Positions 1 to 7,987 of a DNA stretch of 35,668 bases are shown piece by piece. The position numbers and the translations under genes were made by a program. Within the stretch, counting starts at the first letter, position 1. Each line of letters opens with the position of its first letter. The stretch lies in assembly GCA_937942165.1 (NCBI GenBank), contig CALDFW010000050.1, positions 1-35,668 of the forward strand, read 5' to 3'. The notes beneath the pieces are model-generated. The model saw only the letters and a program-made list of their open reading frames with translations, was not told the origin of the DNA and did not search any database. Origin of the DNA: an uncultured bacterium (GTDB taxonomy: Bacteria; Latescibacterota; UBA2968; UBA8231).

Positions 1-1
1 A

Positions 2-439
2 ATGCAAATAGCCCACAGCTATGGCGGAATCAACTTGACGGGGTGGCAGTTTATTGGGCTCCCTGAATTTTCTGGCAATTGGGTCACGCGCAACATCAAC
101 AACGCGCAGCCAATCGGAGTCTGGCATCTGACGTTTACGGCCATTGGAGCTCTACTCATGTCCCTGTTGACCTATGTAAAGGCACGATACGTAGGCTTTC
201 CAATCCACCCCATTGGCATGACCTTAGGCCTTACCCATCCAGTCAACCACGTTTGGTTCTCGGTCTTTCTCGCCTGGCTGTTTAAGTATCTCATTCTTAA
301 ATACGGGGGAGCCGGACTCTACACGCGCCTGCGGCCACTCTTTCTCGGCCTTGTATTGGGCGCATTCGGATCAGCGGGTTTCTGGCTTATAATCAGCGCA
401 ATAACCGGGGTTCACGGTCTCGTTTTTACGCTTGGTTAG
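2..439 (+). CDS. C-terminal fragment of a multi-spanning membrane protein (DUF6785/DUF6784-like)
   Basis: This is the last 145 residues of a gene whose start lies before the window; the Met at base 2 is most likely internal. Three long hydrophobic stretches are visible, around residues 42-62, 83-101 and 112-136. Between them lie small-residue and proline-rich loops (FPIHPIGMTLGLTHPVNHVW) and a KYGGAGLYTRLRPLFLGL segment. From memory this pattern matches the C-terminal part (DUF6784) of the roughly 600-residue DUF6785 membrane proteins of planctomycete- and poribacteria-like genomes, whose function is unknown; no search was run. It converges on the nuclease gene with only about 20 bases between the stop codons. 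Confidence 0.6.
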   Translation: MQIAHSYGGINLTGWQFIGLPEFSGNWVTRNINNAQPIGVWHLTFTAIGALLMSLLTYVKARYVGFPIHPIGMTLGLTHPVNHVWFSVFLAWLFKYLILKYGGAGLYTRLRPLFLGLVLGAFGSAGFWLIISAITGVHGLVFTLG

Positions 440-460
440 CGACTTTTTCAACTCGCCATA

Positions 461-1267
461 TCACCAAGGATCCTCTATCTCCTCTACGGCGTTGGCTGTA
501 TCTGCTTCCCATGCATCTACTGAGGCGCATCCCCTATCACAAAGTACCGCGTATGCACAACGCGTGCATTCAACGCGATCTTCACACTTTGAAAACGCCT
601 CTATCTCATCTGGTAATGCGCATATCTCCGCTACAGACTGCTCAATAACATCGCGGACGCGTTCGTGTTGATCCGCCGAATAAGGAATGGCACGCAGCGC
701 ACTTGGAGCATTCGCATGCCAGTAGGACAGAATGACATCGGATGGGTTCACTAGCGCTTTGGGAACGAATATCCTCCCAGCTTCCACCGCTACATACAGA
801 TAGACACGCGTCTGCCAGCTCGCCTCAAATACGCTTTGGACTGGAGCCTTTAAACCCGTCTTCCAATCGGCGATGTGCATACGACCGCTCTCAGTCACAA
901 TCAATCGATCAAACTGTGCAACGAGTCGATGCGAGAGGATAGGAGCAGAGAGTTGGATCTCTGAATAGACGGTTCCCTCAGGTAGAGCCGGTGGAGTAAT
1001 GCACCAATTTTCCCACCATCGTTGCAGTACCGCATCTTCCTCATTGCGGACCGAATCCACTAAGTCTATGCCAACGCTTTCCTGGTGTATCCAACGGTGA
1101 AACAGCGAGCCTCTCTCAATCGCACGCTCCCATCCAGCCATTTGGTCTGTCAGCATTGCCGGCCATTGGACCCTGCGCACATAGCGCAGCCAAAACCGTC
1201 GCCGACAGGTGTAAAATGTCGATAGCGCGGTCTGACTGAACCGAAAGCTTTTACCCAGTGCGTCCAA
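461..1267 (-). CDS. PD-(D/E)XK (RecB/Cas4-family) nuclease with Fe-S cluster cysteines
   Basis: Likely single-strand DNA exonuclease of the RecB/AddB/Cas4 nuclease superfamily, last gene of the helicase operon. Numbered from the TTG start it shows Cys21, His57 (GSLFHRW), Asp120 (AQFDRL), the Asp134-x-Lys136 core (IADWKTG), a QxxxY motif, and Cys234-x2-Cys237-x5-Cys243. Cys21 plus the three C-terminal cysteines match the four [4Fe-4S] ligands of AddB-type nuclease domains. The longest reading frame begins with GTG at 1300, but that start has no ribosome-binding site and overlaps the helicase gene by 50 bp. TTG at 1267 has GGAGG four bases upstream and leaves the domain intact, so it is preferred. 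The domain is normally fused to a helicase; here it is a separate polypeptide of about 268 residues. Confidence 0.85.
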   Translation of the reverse strand: MDALGKSFRFSQTALSTFYTCRRRFWLRYVRRVQWPAMLTDQMAGWERAIERGSLFHRWIHQESVGIDLVDSVRNEEDAVLQRWWENWCITPPALPEGTVYSEIQLSAPILSHRLVAQFDRLIVTESGRMHIADWKTGLKAPVQSVFEASWQTRVYLYVAVEAGRIFVPKALVNPSDVILSYWHANAPSALRAIPYSADQHERVRDVIEQSVAEICALPDEIEAFSKCEDRVECTRCAYAVLCDRGCASVDAWEADTANAVEEIEDPW

Positions 1268-3470
1268 CGTCCCTCCGTTCGTTAATTCCTGAAAGTACAC
1301 TGTATGCTACGGCCTGGTCTACGGTGCGCATGCGGCTTGCCATGGGTATATCTCGACTCCAACTAATTGACAAATACCGGCGGGCCCGCGTGATCGCCAC
1401 ATAGAGCAGGCGCATGCGCTCGGCAATGACTTCAACATGGGCCATATGCGTGGCCGATAGACGACCCGGTTCCCACGCACCGATAAGTCTCAACAGTTCA
1501 GCGCGTGCCTCTTCGCCCGGATCGCCTCCTAGAAACTCATACTCACCTCGGAAATGGCCGTCTAAATCATAGGGAAACCAATCTCCATCTACCCCGACAA
1601 TGTAGACCAGATCCCATTCCAACCCCTTTGCTTTATGCAGCGTCGTAAGAGAAATACGGCCGGGCCGCGGAGTGAAAAGGTCTTCATCTTCCACCAGTGA
1701 AGCCGCTTTCCCCCGGGATGCCAACGTCAACTCACGCGCAAATTCAGGAAGCCTCCAAGACGGATTTATATCGCCCCGTCCTCGAAGAAACGCAGCCAGT
1801 TTTTGCGCTCGTGCCATATCGGCGTTGCCCATCAAATCCTGAGCTACTGCCATGAGCATCTGGTCGATAGGCAATGACGTGGCCCTGAGCCACCTGCGCG
1901 CATACCGACAAAAGACGCCGATTGCGCGCATATCGGTGAGCGCAATTTCTCCAACAGGAGGCAGTGCATCCTCGGGGCGAACGTCTCCTTGAGGATAGAG
2001 TAAACTTTCCGGCTTGTAGCAGCTTCGCAAGAGCGTTGCAACGCGTTCCTGATCCCCCGGTCCCTCTTCCGTAGGCCAGTAGGAACACATAGCTCGATAA
2101 GCTCCCTCCAAATTGCCACGCTTTAGAGGATCGGCCAGAAAAGAAGTGATTGCGCTTAAGGCGTTTCCTACTTTCCGCGCCGAATGCGCGCTCTGTAACA
2201 CCTCATCGAAATCGGCACCCTCCGAGCGCAGGACATCTGCCATCTCGTAGCCCAACCGATTGGTAGGCACCAAAATGGCCAAGGTCAGATGTGGACTACG
2301 CTGGCAAAATAAGCGGGCGCGTCGAGCAACGTCGCTCAGCTCTTCCACTCTATTATTGTACGATCTAAACGCAATATCACTCTCTCTATCCTGCGGGTTC
2401 TGCTGAGAATCTCCACGCCCAGTCGTGCGAATTTTCTGGGCTCTAAATGCCTGATCTCGAACTTCGGCTAGTCCGTGATCAAAGCACACCCATTGGACTA
2501 AGGCATTAGCCATGTCAACAATTTTAGGGGCGCAGCGACCCGATATGGACATTTCCACGGTGCGCACACTGTTCATCTCGAGAAAGCGCCGAAGGAAACG
2601 CGGATCCGCAGCTGTAAACGTGCTCATGATAGCTTGATTGGGGTCCCCAACTCGAACCCAATTCGCGCTCTCTCGTCCAAGCATCGACAGCAAGTCTTCC
2701 TGCAGCGGAACGCTGTCCTGCGCCTCGTCTTCCAAAATGATGGGCCATCGCGTTCCAAGCCGTTCACAGAGATCGGGATGGTGTTCTAGCAGATCGACAG
2801 CAGACCACACCAAGTCGTTAAAATCGAGGCCTCCCATAGTTTCGACCTGCTGCTGGTAAAGCTGATAGATCTCTGCTCCAATGCGCAAAAAAAGGTTGAG
2901 GTCCTCTCCCCCACCAGAGGCTATTCGAGCGAACAAATCATCCGGCTGCAGACGACGATTTTTCGCCGTCGTAATCACCGTCCAAGCGATCGTGCGAGCA
3001 ATTGAGCGCCATTCTCTCTCCCAGCGTTCATCGTAGTAATCGCCCGGTGCCAACGCTCCCCATATCTGCGTATTGCGGCTATTCCACATACGCACCGCCT
3101 TGTCTAGTAGGTCGGAGCTAGTTCGATCGTCCAGAACGCTAAATTCGCTCCCGATTCCCGCCAGTCCCGGATTTGCGCGGACAATGCTATAAGAGAGACT
3201 GTGCAAGGTGCGCACATCATATCCAATCTGCAGGCGCCCCATCTCTTCCAAAGCCTGGCGAATTCGACTGCGTACGTTATCAACTGCCGCAGTCTGATAG
3301 GTCACGATCAGGACTTGTCCATCTCTTGCCATTCCCTCTTTTATAAGGCGCGTTGCAAGGGCCACAATCGTCGCCGTCTTTCCGCTTCCCGGCACGGCAG
3401 AAACCCCCATTAAGCCGCCCTCGTAATCCAGAATCTCCCGCTGCCCCTCGCGCGGAACAAATGCCTTCAT
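1251..3470 (-). CDS. UvrD/AddA-like superfamily 1 DNA helicase
   Basis: ATP-dependent 3'-5' DNA helicase of the UvrD/Rep/RecB type, 739 residues. All main motifs are visible: Walker A GSGKT with Lys31; Walker B/motif II ILEDEAQD around residues 246-252; motif III VRVGDPNQAI around 272-281; motif V TTLHKAKGLEWDLVYIVG; and motif VI RLLYVAITRARRYL near the C-terminus. It lacks a fused C-terminal nuclease; that domain is the next gene. The ATG overlaps the preceding stop by four bases (ATGA) and has an AGGAGGAG ribosome-binding site, so translation is probably coupled to the upstream gene. The neighbours suggest a DNA-end-processing role (AddA/RecB equivalent). PcrA-like repair or phage defence are alternatives. 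Confidence 0.9.
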   Translation of the reverse strand: MKAFVPREGQREILDYEGGLMGVSAVPGSGKTATIVALATRLIKEGMARDGQVLIVTYQTAAVDNVRSRIRQALEEMGRLQIGYDVRTLHSLSYSIVRANPGLAGIGSEFSVLDDRTSSDLLDKAVRMWNSRNTQIWGALAPGDYYDERWEREWRSIARTIAWTVITTAKNRRLQPDDLFARIASGGGEDLNLFLRIGAEIYQLYQQQVETMGGLDFNDLVWSAVDLLEHHPDLCERLGTRWPIILEDEAQDSVPLQEDLLSMLGRESANWVRVGDPNQAIMSTFTAADPRFLRRFLEMNSVRTVEMSISGRCAPKIVDMANALVQWVCFDHGLAEVRDQAFRAQKIRTTGRGDSQQNPQDRESDIAFRSYNNRVEELSDVARRARLFCQRSPHLTLAILVPTNRLGYEMADVLRSEGADFDEVLQSAHSARKVGNALSAITSFLADPLKRGNLEGAYRAMCSYWPTEEGPGDQERVATLLRSCYKPESLLYPQGDVRPEDALPPVGEIALTDMRAIGVFCRYARRWLRATSLPIDQMLMAVAQDLMGNADMARAQKLAAFLRGRGDINPSWRLPEFARELTLASRGKAASLVEDEDLFTPRPGRISLTTLHKAKGLEWDLVYIVGVDGDWFPYDLDGHFRGEYEFLGGDPGEEARAELLRLIGAWEPGRLSATHMAHVEVIAERMRLLYVAITRARRYLSISWSRDIPMASRMRTVDQAVAYSVLSGINERRDVGRTG
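1272..1276 (-). promoter_or_regulatory. Ribosome-binding site deciding a TTG start for the nuclease gene
   Basis: GGAGG on the minus strand lies four bases before TTG at 1267, inside the last codons of the helicase gene. The alternative GTG at 1300 has no comparable site. Confidence 0.5.
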
Positions 3471-5539
3471 CGCTCCTCCTGCAGCACCTGTTGAACCGTC
3501 ATCAACAATGGACTATCCTGAACTTCATCCCGCCCCTCACGCTCACTTGCACAGAGAAAAATTCCATCTCGACAGCGCAGGGCCAAGCCGCGCACCAATC
3601 GATGCAAGTTGCGGTTGCGGAGCGAAAAGTCTACGGCATCCGTCCAGCGTTCATCGCGGTTCCACCTTCTGCTAAGCACGTAGTGATTTGTCAGGGGTTG
3701 GTGCAGTGCGTCCCACCATACGTCCGAACCCACATCTAGCCAGAATTGGTATCTAGCCACGTGATTGCTCAGCAGGTACGTATGAACGGGCGCGACCAAT
3801 GCAATGGATTCAGGCGCCATGGGCACATCTCGATCAACGAGGTGCTGAGCGGCAATCACTCCCGACATGACCATCGAACTGTAGCGCGCACCTAATTCGC
3901 CCTCTGCTAACCCAAGAGCCGGACCCGTGCGACGAAATGCCTGTGACGATGCTATGAGCTTGCTGTAGACAGCGGCACTCTCAGGAGCTATGTGAGAACC
4001 GGCCAAGACCTCGCCAAAAAGCCTGCGCAAGAAATGATCGAAAGGGATCGGATCGTTTGCCCTGTATGCCTGCAGCCAAGATCGCACTCGTTGGTAGCGT
4101 TCGAAATACGCAGCGCCTACTCGCGCCCAACGCTGCTCTTCAACTTCTCCCCCCTCTATGAGTATCCCTTTCTTTTCATCGTAAACAGCCTGCACGAGCA
4201 GGGCACTGCGCAGTCGATCCATCGGCGCAAATGCAATACAAAACGCCTCTTCCACATCAAAGGGTGTGATGGATTCTCGCCACTGTGGATGGGCCAATGC
4301 AGCTAGCGTCAAACAGGCGCGAACTATCGGCTCTTCGCGCAGAGCCTCATATCGGCGAATGATGGCATAGGGTATATCAGCGGCACTTAAGGCCTCTGAA
4401 AGGAGGAAACGCAGCACCCCATCCGCATGAGGTGCGACAATCGCCATGTCTCCTGGTGCGACTCCCTGCTCAATCAGGCGCGTCATTTGTCCCACCGTGG
4501 CCTTAATCATGTCTGAGCGATACGGCACGCGTATGAGCCCCGCAGCAGCCCGACCGCTGCGACCGCCCGAAATCGCACATTCCCCCTGCCCGAGCTTCTC
4601 GCCGCAGCGTGCGGCAAAGGACGCCATATCTTCCTCCGCACACTCTTGATCTCCAGCTTCAATGAGCACGGAACAGCGCCGGGCGAGATCTGCGCAACCC
4701 GCCGCATCTGCTCCCAAGAAAATGCGAAAGCCACCTTGGGGATCTCCACCAATGACTGCTGAATCACACTGGGGCAGGAGCCGAGCGATTAAGTCGTGGG
4801 CTATCGGCACCATCTCTTCGGCCGAATCCACGATAATATGCCTGTAGCGCTCTGTGAAATACAGCCAGAATTCATCTCGGCCAAGCAGGTGGCGATTAAA
4901 TACTTCAAATACTAACGATGCGTCGAGCAAACCGTGCTGCAGACAGTGGCCGCGAAATAGCTCAATACAGTGCTGTGACTGATCGTAATAGCGCAGCCTG
5001 TTTTCATCCCCCGTCCAAGCTTCACTCAACCGCGGCCCCACTTCTGAAAGTGGAAAACCGTGTATCGCAGATTTATTGGCATTGTCTAGGAGTTGCGAAA
5101 CGGTCCGCTGTGGCCGCATGGCCAAGCCCTCGAAATACCCCTGAGAAAAGAGGGGTTCAACCAGACTCCCCAACACATATTGAGCGGACTCATAGTTGAG
5201 AAACACTGGGGCTTTCTGAGGAGTCGCAAACCCCGCTTCGGCGGCAACCAAGGGCCAGAAAAGACGAATTAGTCGGACGGCAAGCGCGTAGTACGTCTGT
5301 AGTTCGACCTCGCTATTGGGGCCGTTAGGCAGTCTGTTTATTTCCTCGCGGAACAGCCGCACCGTCGCCTGATCCGGCAATAATACAAGCAGAGAATAAC
5401 CCGATACGCCCACATTGAGCAGGTGGTTAATTCGCGCATACTGAACTGGGCGCTGCCCACCGACGAGAGGCCCGCTGAGAAAGCAGGTATTATTCCCTGT
5501 AACGGGTCCCTGTATGACTTGGGAAAATTGCGGCACCAT
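3467..5539 (-). CDS. Degenerate UvrD-like helicase, AddB/RecC-like partner subunit
   Basis: This 690-residue protein follows the fold order of SF1 helicases but lacks the catalytic signatures. The Walker A position (residues 20-36) reads SGPLVGGQRPVQY with no GKT. The motif II position reads IIVDSAEEM (236-243) instead of DExx. A motif III-like VIGGDPQGGFRIF follows (262-274), then a motif IV-like IVAPHADGVLRFLL segment and remnants of motifs V and VI (VALVAPVHTYL, RNLHRLVRGLALR). AddB and RecC are likewise helicase-fold subunits that act in DNA binding and Chi scanning, so I infer a structural partner of the downstream helicase. It lacks the C-terminal nuclease domain of AddB, supplied here by a separate gene. 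It is first in the operon; ATG at 5539 has only a weak ribosome-binding site. Confidence 0.7.
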   Translation of the reverse strand: MVPQFSQVIQGPVTGNNTCFLSGPLVGGQRPVQYARINHLLNVGVSGYSLLVLLPDQATVRLFREEINRLPNGPNSEVELQTYYALAVRLIRLFWPLVAAEAGFATPQKAPVFLNYESAQYVLGSLVEPLFSQGYFEGLAMRPQRTVSQLLDNANKSAIHGFPLSEVGPRLSEAWTGDENRLRYYDQSQHCIELFRGHCLQHGLLDASLVFEVFNRHLLGRDEFWLYFTERYRHIIVDSAEEMVPIAHDLIARLLPQCDSAVIGGDPQGGFRIFLGADAAGCADLARRCSVLIEAGDQECAEEDMASFAARCGEKLGQGECAISGGRSGRAAAGLIRVPYRSDMIKATVGQMTRLIEQGVAPGDMAIVAPHADGVLRFLLSEALSAADIPYAIIRRYEALREEPIVRACLTLAALAHPQWRESITPFDVEEAFCIAFAPMDRLRSALLVQAVYDEKKGILIEGGEVEEQRWARVGAAYFERYQRVRSWLQAYRANDPIPFDHFLRRLFGEVLAGSHIAPESAAVYSKLIASSQAFRRTGPALGLAEGELGARYSSMVMSGVIAAQHLVDRDVPMAPESIALVAPVHTYLLSNHVARYQFWLDVGSDVWWDALHQPLTNHYVLSRRWNRDERWTDAVDFSLRNRNLHRLVRGLALRCRDGIFLCASEREGRDEVQDSPLLMTVQQVLQEER

Positions 5540-5550
5540 ATCGATCTCGC

Positions 5551-5597
5551 CAGAAAAAATTAAAGGGGATGAAGGGCCGCTTTAGCCCCATCCCCTT
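5551..5597 (-). terminator. Rho-independent terminator after the EIIA gene
   Basis: Reading the minus strand, a 9-bp stem (AAGGGGATG paired with CATCCCCTT, arms 5589-5597 and 5563-5571) with an inner GGGC/GCCC extension is followed by TAATTTTTT. It sits between the EIIA stop and the helicase-operon start, so it separates the two transcripts. Confidence 0.85.
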
Positions 5598-5623
5598 CAC
5601 CTACCAACTGCCCTTACGGGCCT

Positions 5624-6085
5624 TTAAATATGTTTTTGATTCTTGGTGAAAATATCGACTATTTCACAGGCTTCTGCCGCTCCAATTAAGCTTTGCCGAA
5701 CATCCTCGTGCTGTAATAAACGCGACAGTGAAGCCAACAGGTTCATGTGCTGTTTCTGGTGCTTTTTCGGCGTAGCCAAGAGCGCCACGATGTGCACGGG
5801 CTGCTCGTCTACGGAGCGAAAATCGATGCCCTCCGGGGATATCCCCACAGCCAATAGCTGTCGGGATATGCTATCGTCATGAGCATGCGGTACGGCAACT
5901 CCGTGCCCGATACCCGTAGAAGCCTGCTGTTCTCGCTGTATGATGTCGGCGATAAAGCGTTTGCCATCGGGTACAGCATCTTCGCCAAAGACTGCAGCCA
6001 ATTCACGGATAGCGTCTAAATTGCGCCGCGCCCGCATGCCAACAATCACATTTTCCGGCTTGAGTATGCGTTCCCATTTTTCCAT
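5624..6085 (-). CDS. PTS EIIA-Ntr/fructose-type domain protein
   Basis: A stand-alone EIIA domain of about 153 residues, a phosphocarrier usually phosphorylated by HPr/NPr. The active-site region GIGHGVAVPHAHDD places the probable phospho-histidine at His67, and the conserved FRSVDEQPVHIVALLATP strand-loop follows. ATG at 6085 gives the family-typical N-terminus MEKWERILKP; the longer frame back to 6136 adds a non-family stretch encoded by a poly-G tract and is rejected. No EI, HPr, EIIB or EIIC gene is nearby, so a regulatory role like PtsN is more likely than sugar transport (inference). It is monocistronic, bounded downstream by a terminator. Confidence 0.85.
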   Translation of the reverse strand: MEKWERILKPENVIVGMRARRNLDAIRELAAVFGEDAVPDGKRFIADIIQREQQASTGIGHGVAVPHAHDDSISRQLLAVGISPEGIDFRSVDEQPVHIVALLATPKKHQKQHMNLLASLSRLLQHEDVRQSLIGAAEACEIVDIFTKNQKHI

Positions 6086-6115
6086 ATAGCTAATCCAAGC
6101 GTGCCAAAAAAATAA

Positions 6116-6126
6116 CCCCCCCCCCC
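6116..6126 (-). repeat. Eleven-base G homopolymer in the EIIA leader
   Basis: An uninterrupted C11 run on the plus strand (G11 on the coding strand) begins about 31 bases upstream of the EIIA ATG. Such tracts are prone to slippage, which could alter leader or promoter spacing; a sequencing or assembly error in the run length is also possible. Confidence 0.7.
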
Positions 6127-6176
6127 TTAAAGTCAAGACTAAGAGGCTGGAAAACTGAACGCATGTTCACCTTCCG

Positions 6177-7985
6177 CTACCGGCTTTTTCCTCTACTAAA
6201 CTGATCAATCCTAGTCAATAATTGATGTCCATACGGCTGAAATGGATCAATTTCAATAGCCCGTTCCGCGTGTAAGCGCGCACGGTTGACATCCCCGAGG
6301 CGGAGCGCCATCAACCCCACGTTAAATTGGACTGTCCTAGAGTCATAAGCGACCTCTGCAGACCGAATATAATTCTCTAAGGCCTCCTCTATTTGACCCT
6401 TTTCTCGCTTGGCTTCAGCGAGCATAAACCAATAATTACTCTGAATTTTCCGCACCCAAGGATCTAAATGAGATCCGCTAAATTCAGCGTTTTCCATGTC
6501 AATTTCACGCTCTAAGACCCGAGCGCGCATCCCGTTATTGGCCGGCATCAGCCGGTAGACCAATCCAGACGGGACAAAATCATATTCGGCAATAGGCGCT
6601 CTTCGGCGCACCAAGTAGAACAGAGGGGCCGTTCCCCTCGCCAATTCGGCTTCGCGCGCTTGCTGTAGCTTCTGCTGTTGCCTACCTGGCAGCCTGCGTT
6701 CGCTCGGATCCAGCACATCCGATCCACGCCCGACCCGGTTATACAGCGTGAGGTCAGGTCTTTTCCCTTCAACGCGCAGCAGGTAGTCTAAAACAAACGC
6801 TACGTCGTCGCCTTCCGTTATGAGCACGGCGCCCTTAGGCAAGTCTTCCAGGATGTCTAAACCGTAGCGTTCGGCAACGCGATTAGTGCTCAAGTCGACT
6901 CGATCGTAGTTGCCTAGAAAAGCGTTCAAAACCATAACGACCACCAGCGCTTGGCCCAACCCATGATGCGGTAATCGCTGCACTACATCGTCCAGCGCAA
7001 ATCCAAGAAATACCGCCCAACAAACGTAGCTCAGCATAAAAAAAACGCCGATACCATTCGGATCTCTGTGATAGTTGAGGGCAAATGCCAAATTGCAGAG
7101 CATAGCCGCGCCAACGAGAAGGCAAAAGCTTCGGTCGCGGCGCCAGGCGACGACACCACCCCATAGCAGCAGCGGCACGAAGGCGAGAGTCCATTCATGC
7201 ACTACACTGATAGCCCACCGCTCTGCGTTGAGCAGCATACCCTCCATGGGGAGCGCGAAAAAAGAGCCCCGATACGTCGCTCCCGTAAGATGGTCCCAGA
7301 CCTCTCCCCATCCACTCAGATCCCCCCAGTGGAAACCCGGACCGATACCATTGCGTATGGGTAGATAAAACACGAGACTGTAGCCCACCAATGTAGCGAC
7401 GCATCCAGCAAGCAACGTTCTGTACTGTGTGAACAGATTAGGCCAGCGCCAGATGAGTAGGATCAGCACACCTGGCACCATTAAGATCTGGTTGAGATGA
7501 GCCGTTAGGCCGATGCCCATACACCATCCCAATAGGATCAGCGACCGCACAGAACGGCGCTGGCAGGCATATAGACTACACGCCACTGTTAGCACGATTA
7601 GGGCCATGGACAAGCCATACACTTCTGCAATGATGGCCTGACTCCAGAAGGTATGGGAAAACGCGAGACAAAGGGCCGCTCCCACCGCAGCCAGAGGGGG
7701 CAGACCTCGCCAACTGAGGACCCAGGCAAAAAGGCCGACCGCCCATGCGGCAAAAATCGCCGATGCCATGTTAACCTGAAATGCAGGGCTCCCCCACGGA
7801 CATAGGGCAGCCACCAAACGCGCTGCGAGCGTAAATAGCGGATACCCCGTAGGATGCGGCGTCCCCAAGTAGTAAACCGCCCCAATAAGTTCGCCACTAC
7901 CTTCCACATATACCGTTGGGCATAGGGTGAGCCAGTAAGCTATAAAGGCCAACAGACCGCAGGCCGTTGAAAGCGCGAAGGTCAA
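6177..7985 (-). CDS. DUF2723 multi-spanning membrane protein with C-terminal TPR
   Basis: About 602 residues. The N-terminal part is the DUF2723 fold (FIAYWLTLCPTVYVEGSGEL, then GTPHPTGYPLFTLAARL) with many hydrophobic segments; this family resembles GT-C lipid-linked glycosyltransferases. The last 100 or so residues are soluble helical repeats (NYWFMLAEAKREKGQIEEAL, VQFNVGLMALRLGDVNRARL) consistent with tetratricopeptide repeats. The frame is open up to GTG at 8039, but the true start is probably TTG at 7985, with GGGGAGG six bases upstream. It starts two bases after the YfhO stop codon and gives a clean N-terminal membrane helix. Role inferred: transfer of a sugar or other group to envelope molecules, working with the YfhO and SGNH proteins encoded upstream. 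Confidence 0.8.
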   Translation of the reverse strand: MTFALSTACGLLAFIAYWLTLCPTVYVEGSGELIGAVYYLGTPHPTGYPLFTLAARLVAALCPWGSPAFQVNMASAIFAAWAVGLFAWVLSWRGLPPLAAVGAALCLAFSHTFWSQAIIAEVYGLSMALIVLTVACSLYACQRRSVRSLILLGWCMGIGLTAHLNQILMVPGVLILLIWRWPNLFTQYRTLLAGCVATLVGYSLVFYLPIRNGIGPGFHWGDLSGWGEVWDHLTGATYRGSFFALPMEGMLLNAERWAISVVHEWTLAFVPLLLWGGVVAWRRDRSFCLLVGAAMLCNLAFALNYHRDPNGIGVFFMLSYVCWAVFLGFALDDVVQRLPHHGLGQALVVVMVLNAFLGNYDRVDLSTNRVAERYGLDILEDLPKGAVLITEGDDVAFVLDYLLRVEGKRPDLTLYNRVGRGSDVLDPSERRLPGRQQQKLQQAREAELARGTAPLFYLVRRRAPIAEYDFVPSGLVYRLMPANNGMRARVLEREIDMENAEFSGSHLDPWVRKIQSNYWFMLAEAKREKGQIEEALENYIRSAEVAYDSRTVQFNVGLMALRLGDVNRARLHAERAIEIDPFQPYGHQLLTRIDQFSRGKSR

Positions 7986-7987
7986 CG

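Noticed and set aside
432-671. 79-aa Ser/Thr-rich reading frame after the DUF6784 fragment
   Set aside because: Antisense to the Fe-S cysteine region of the nuclease gene, whose motifs are clearly real.
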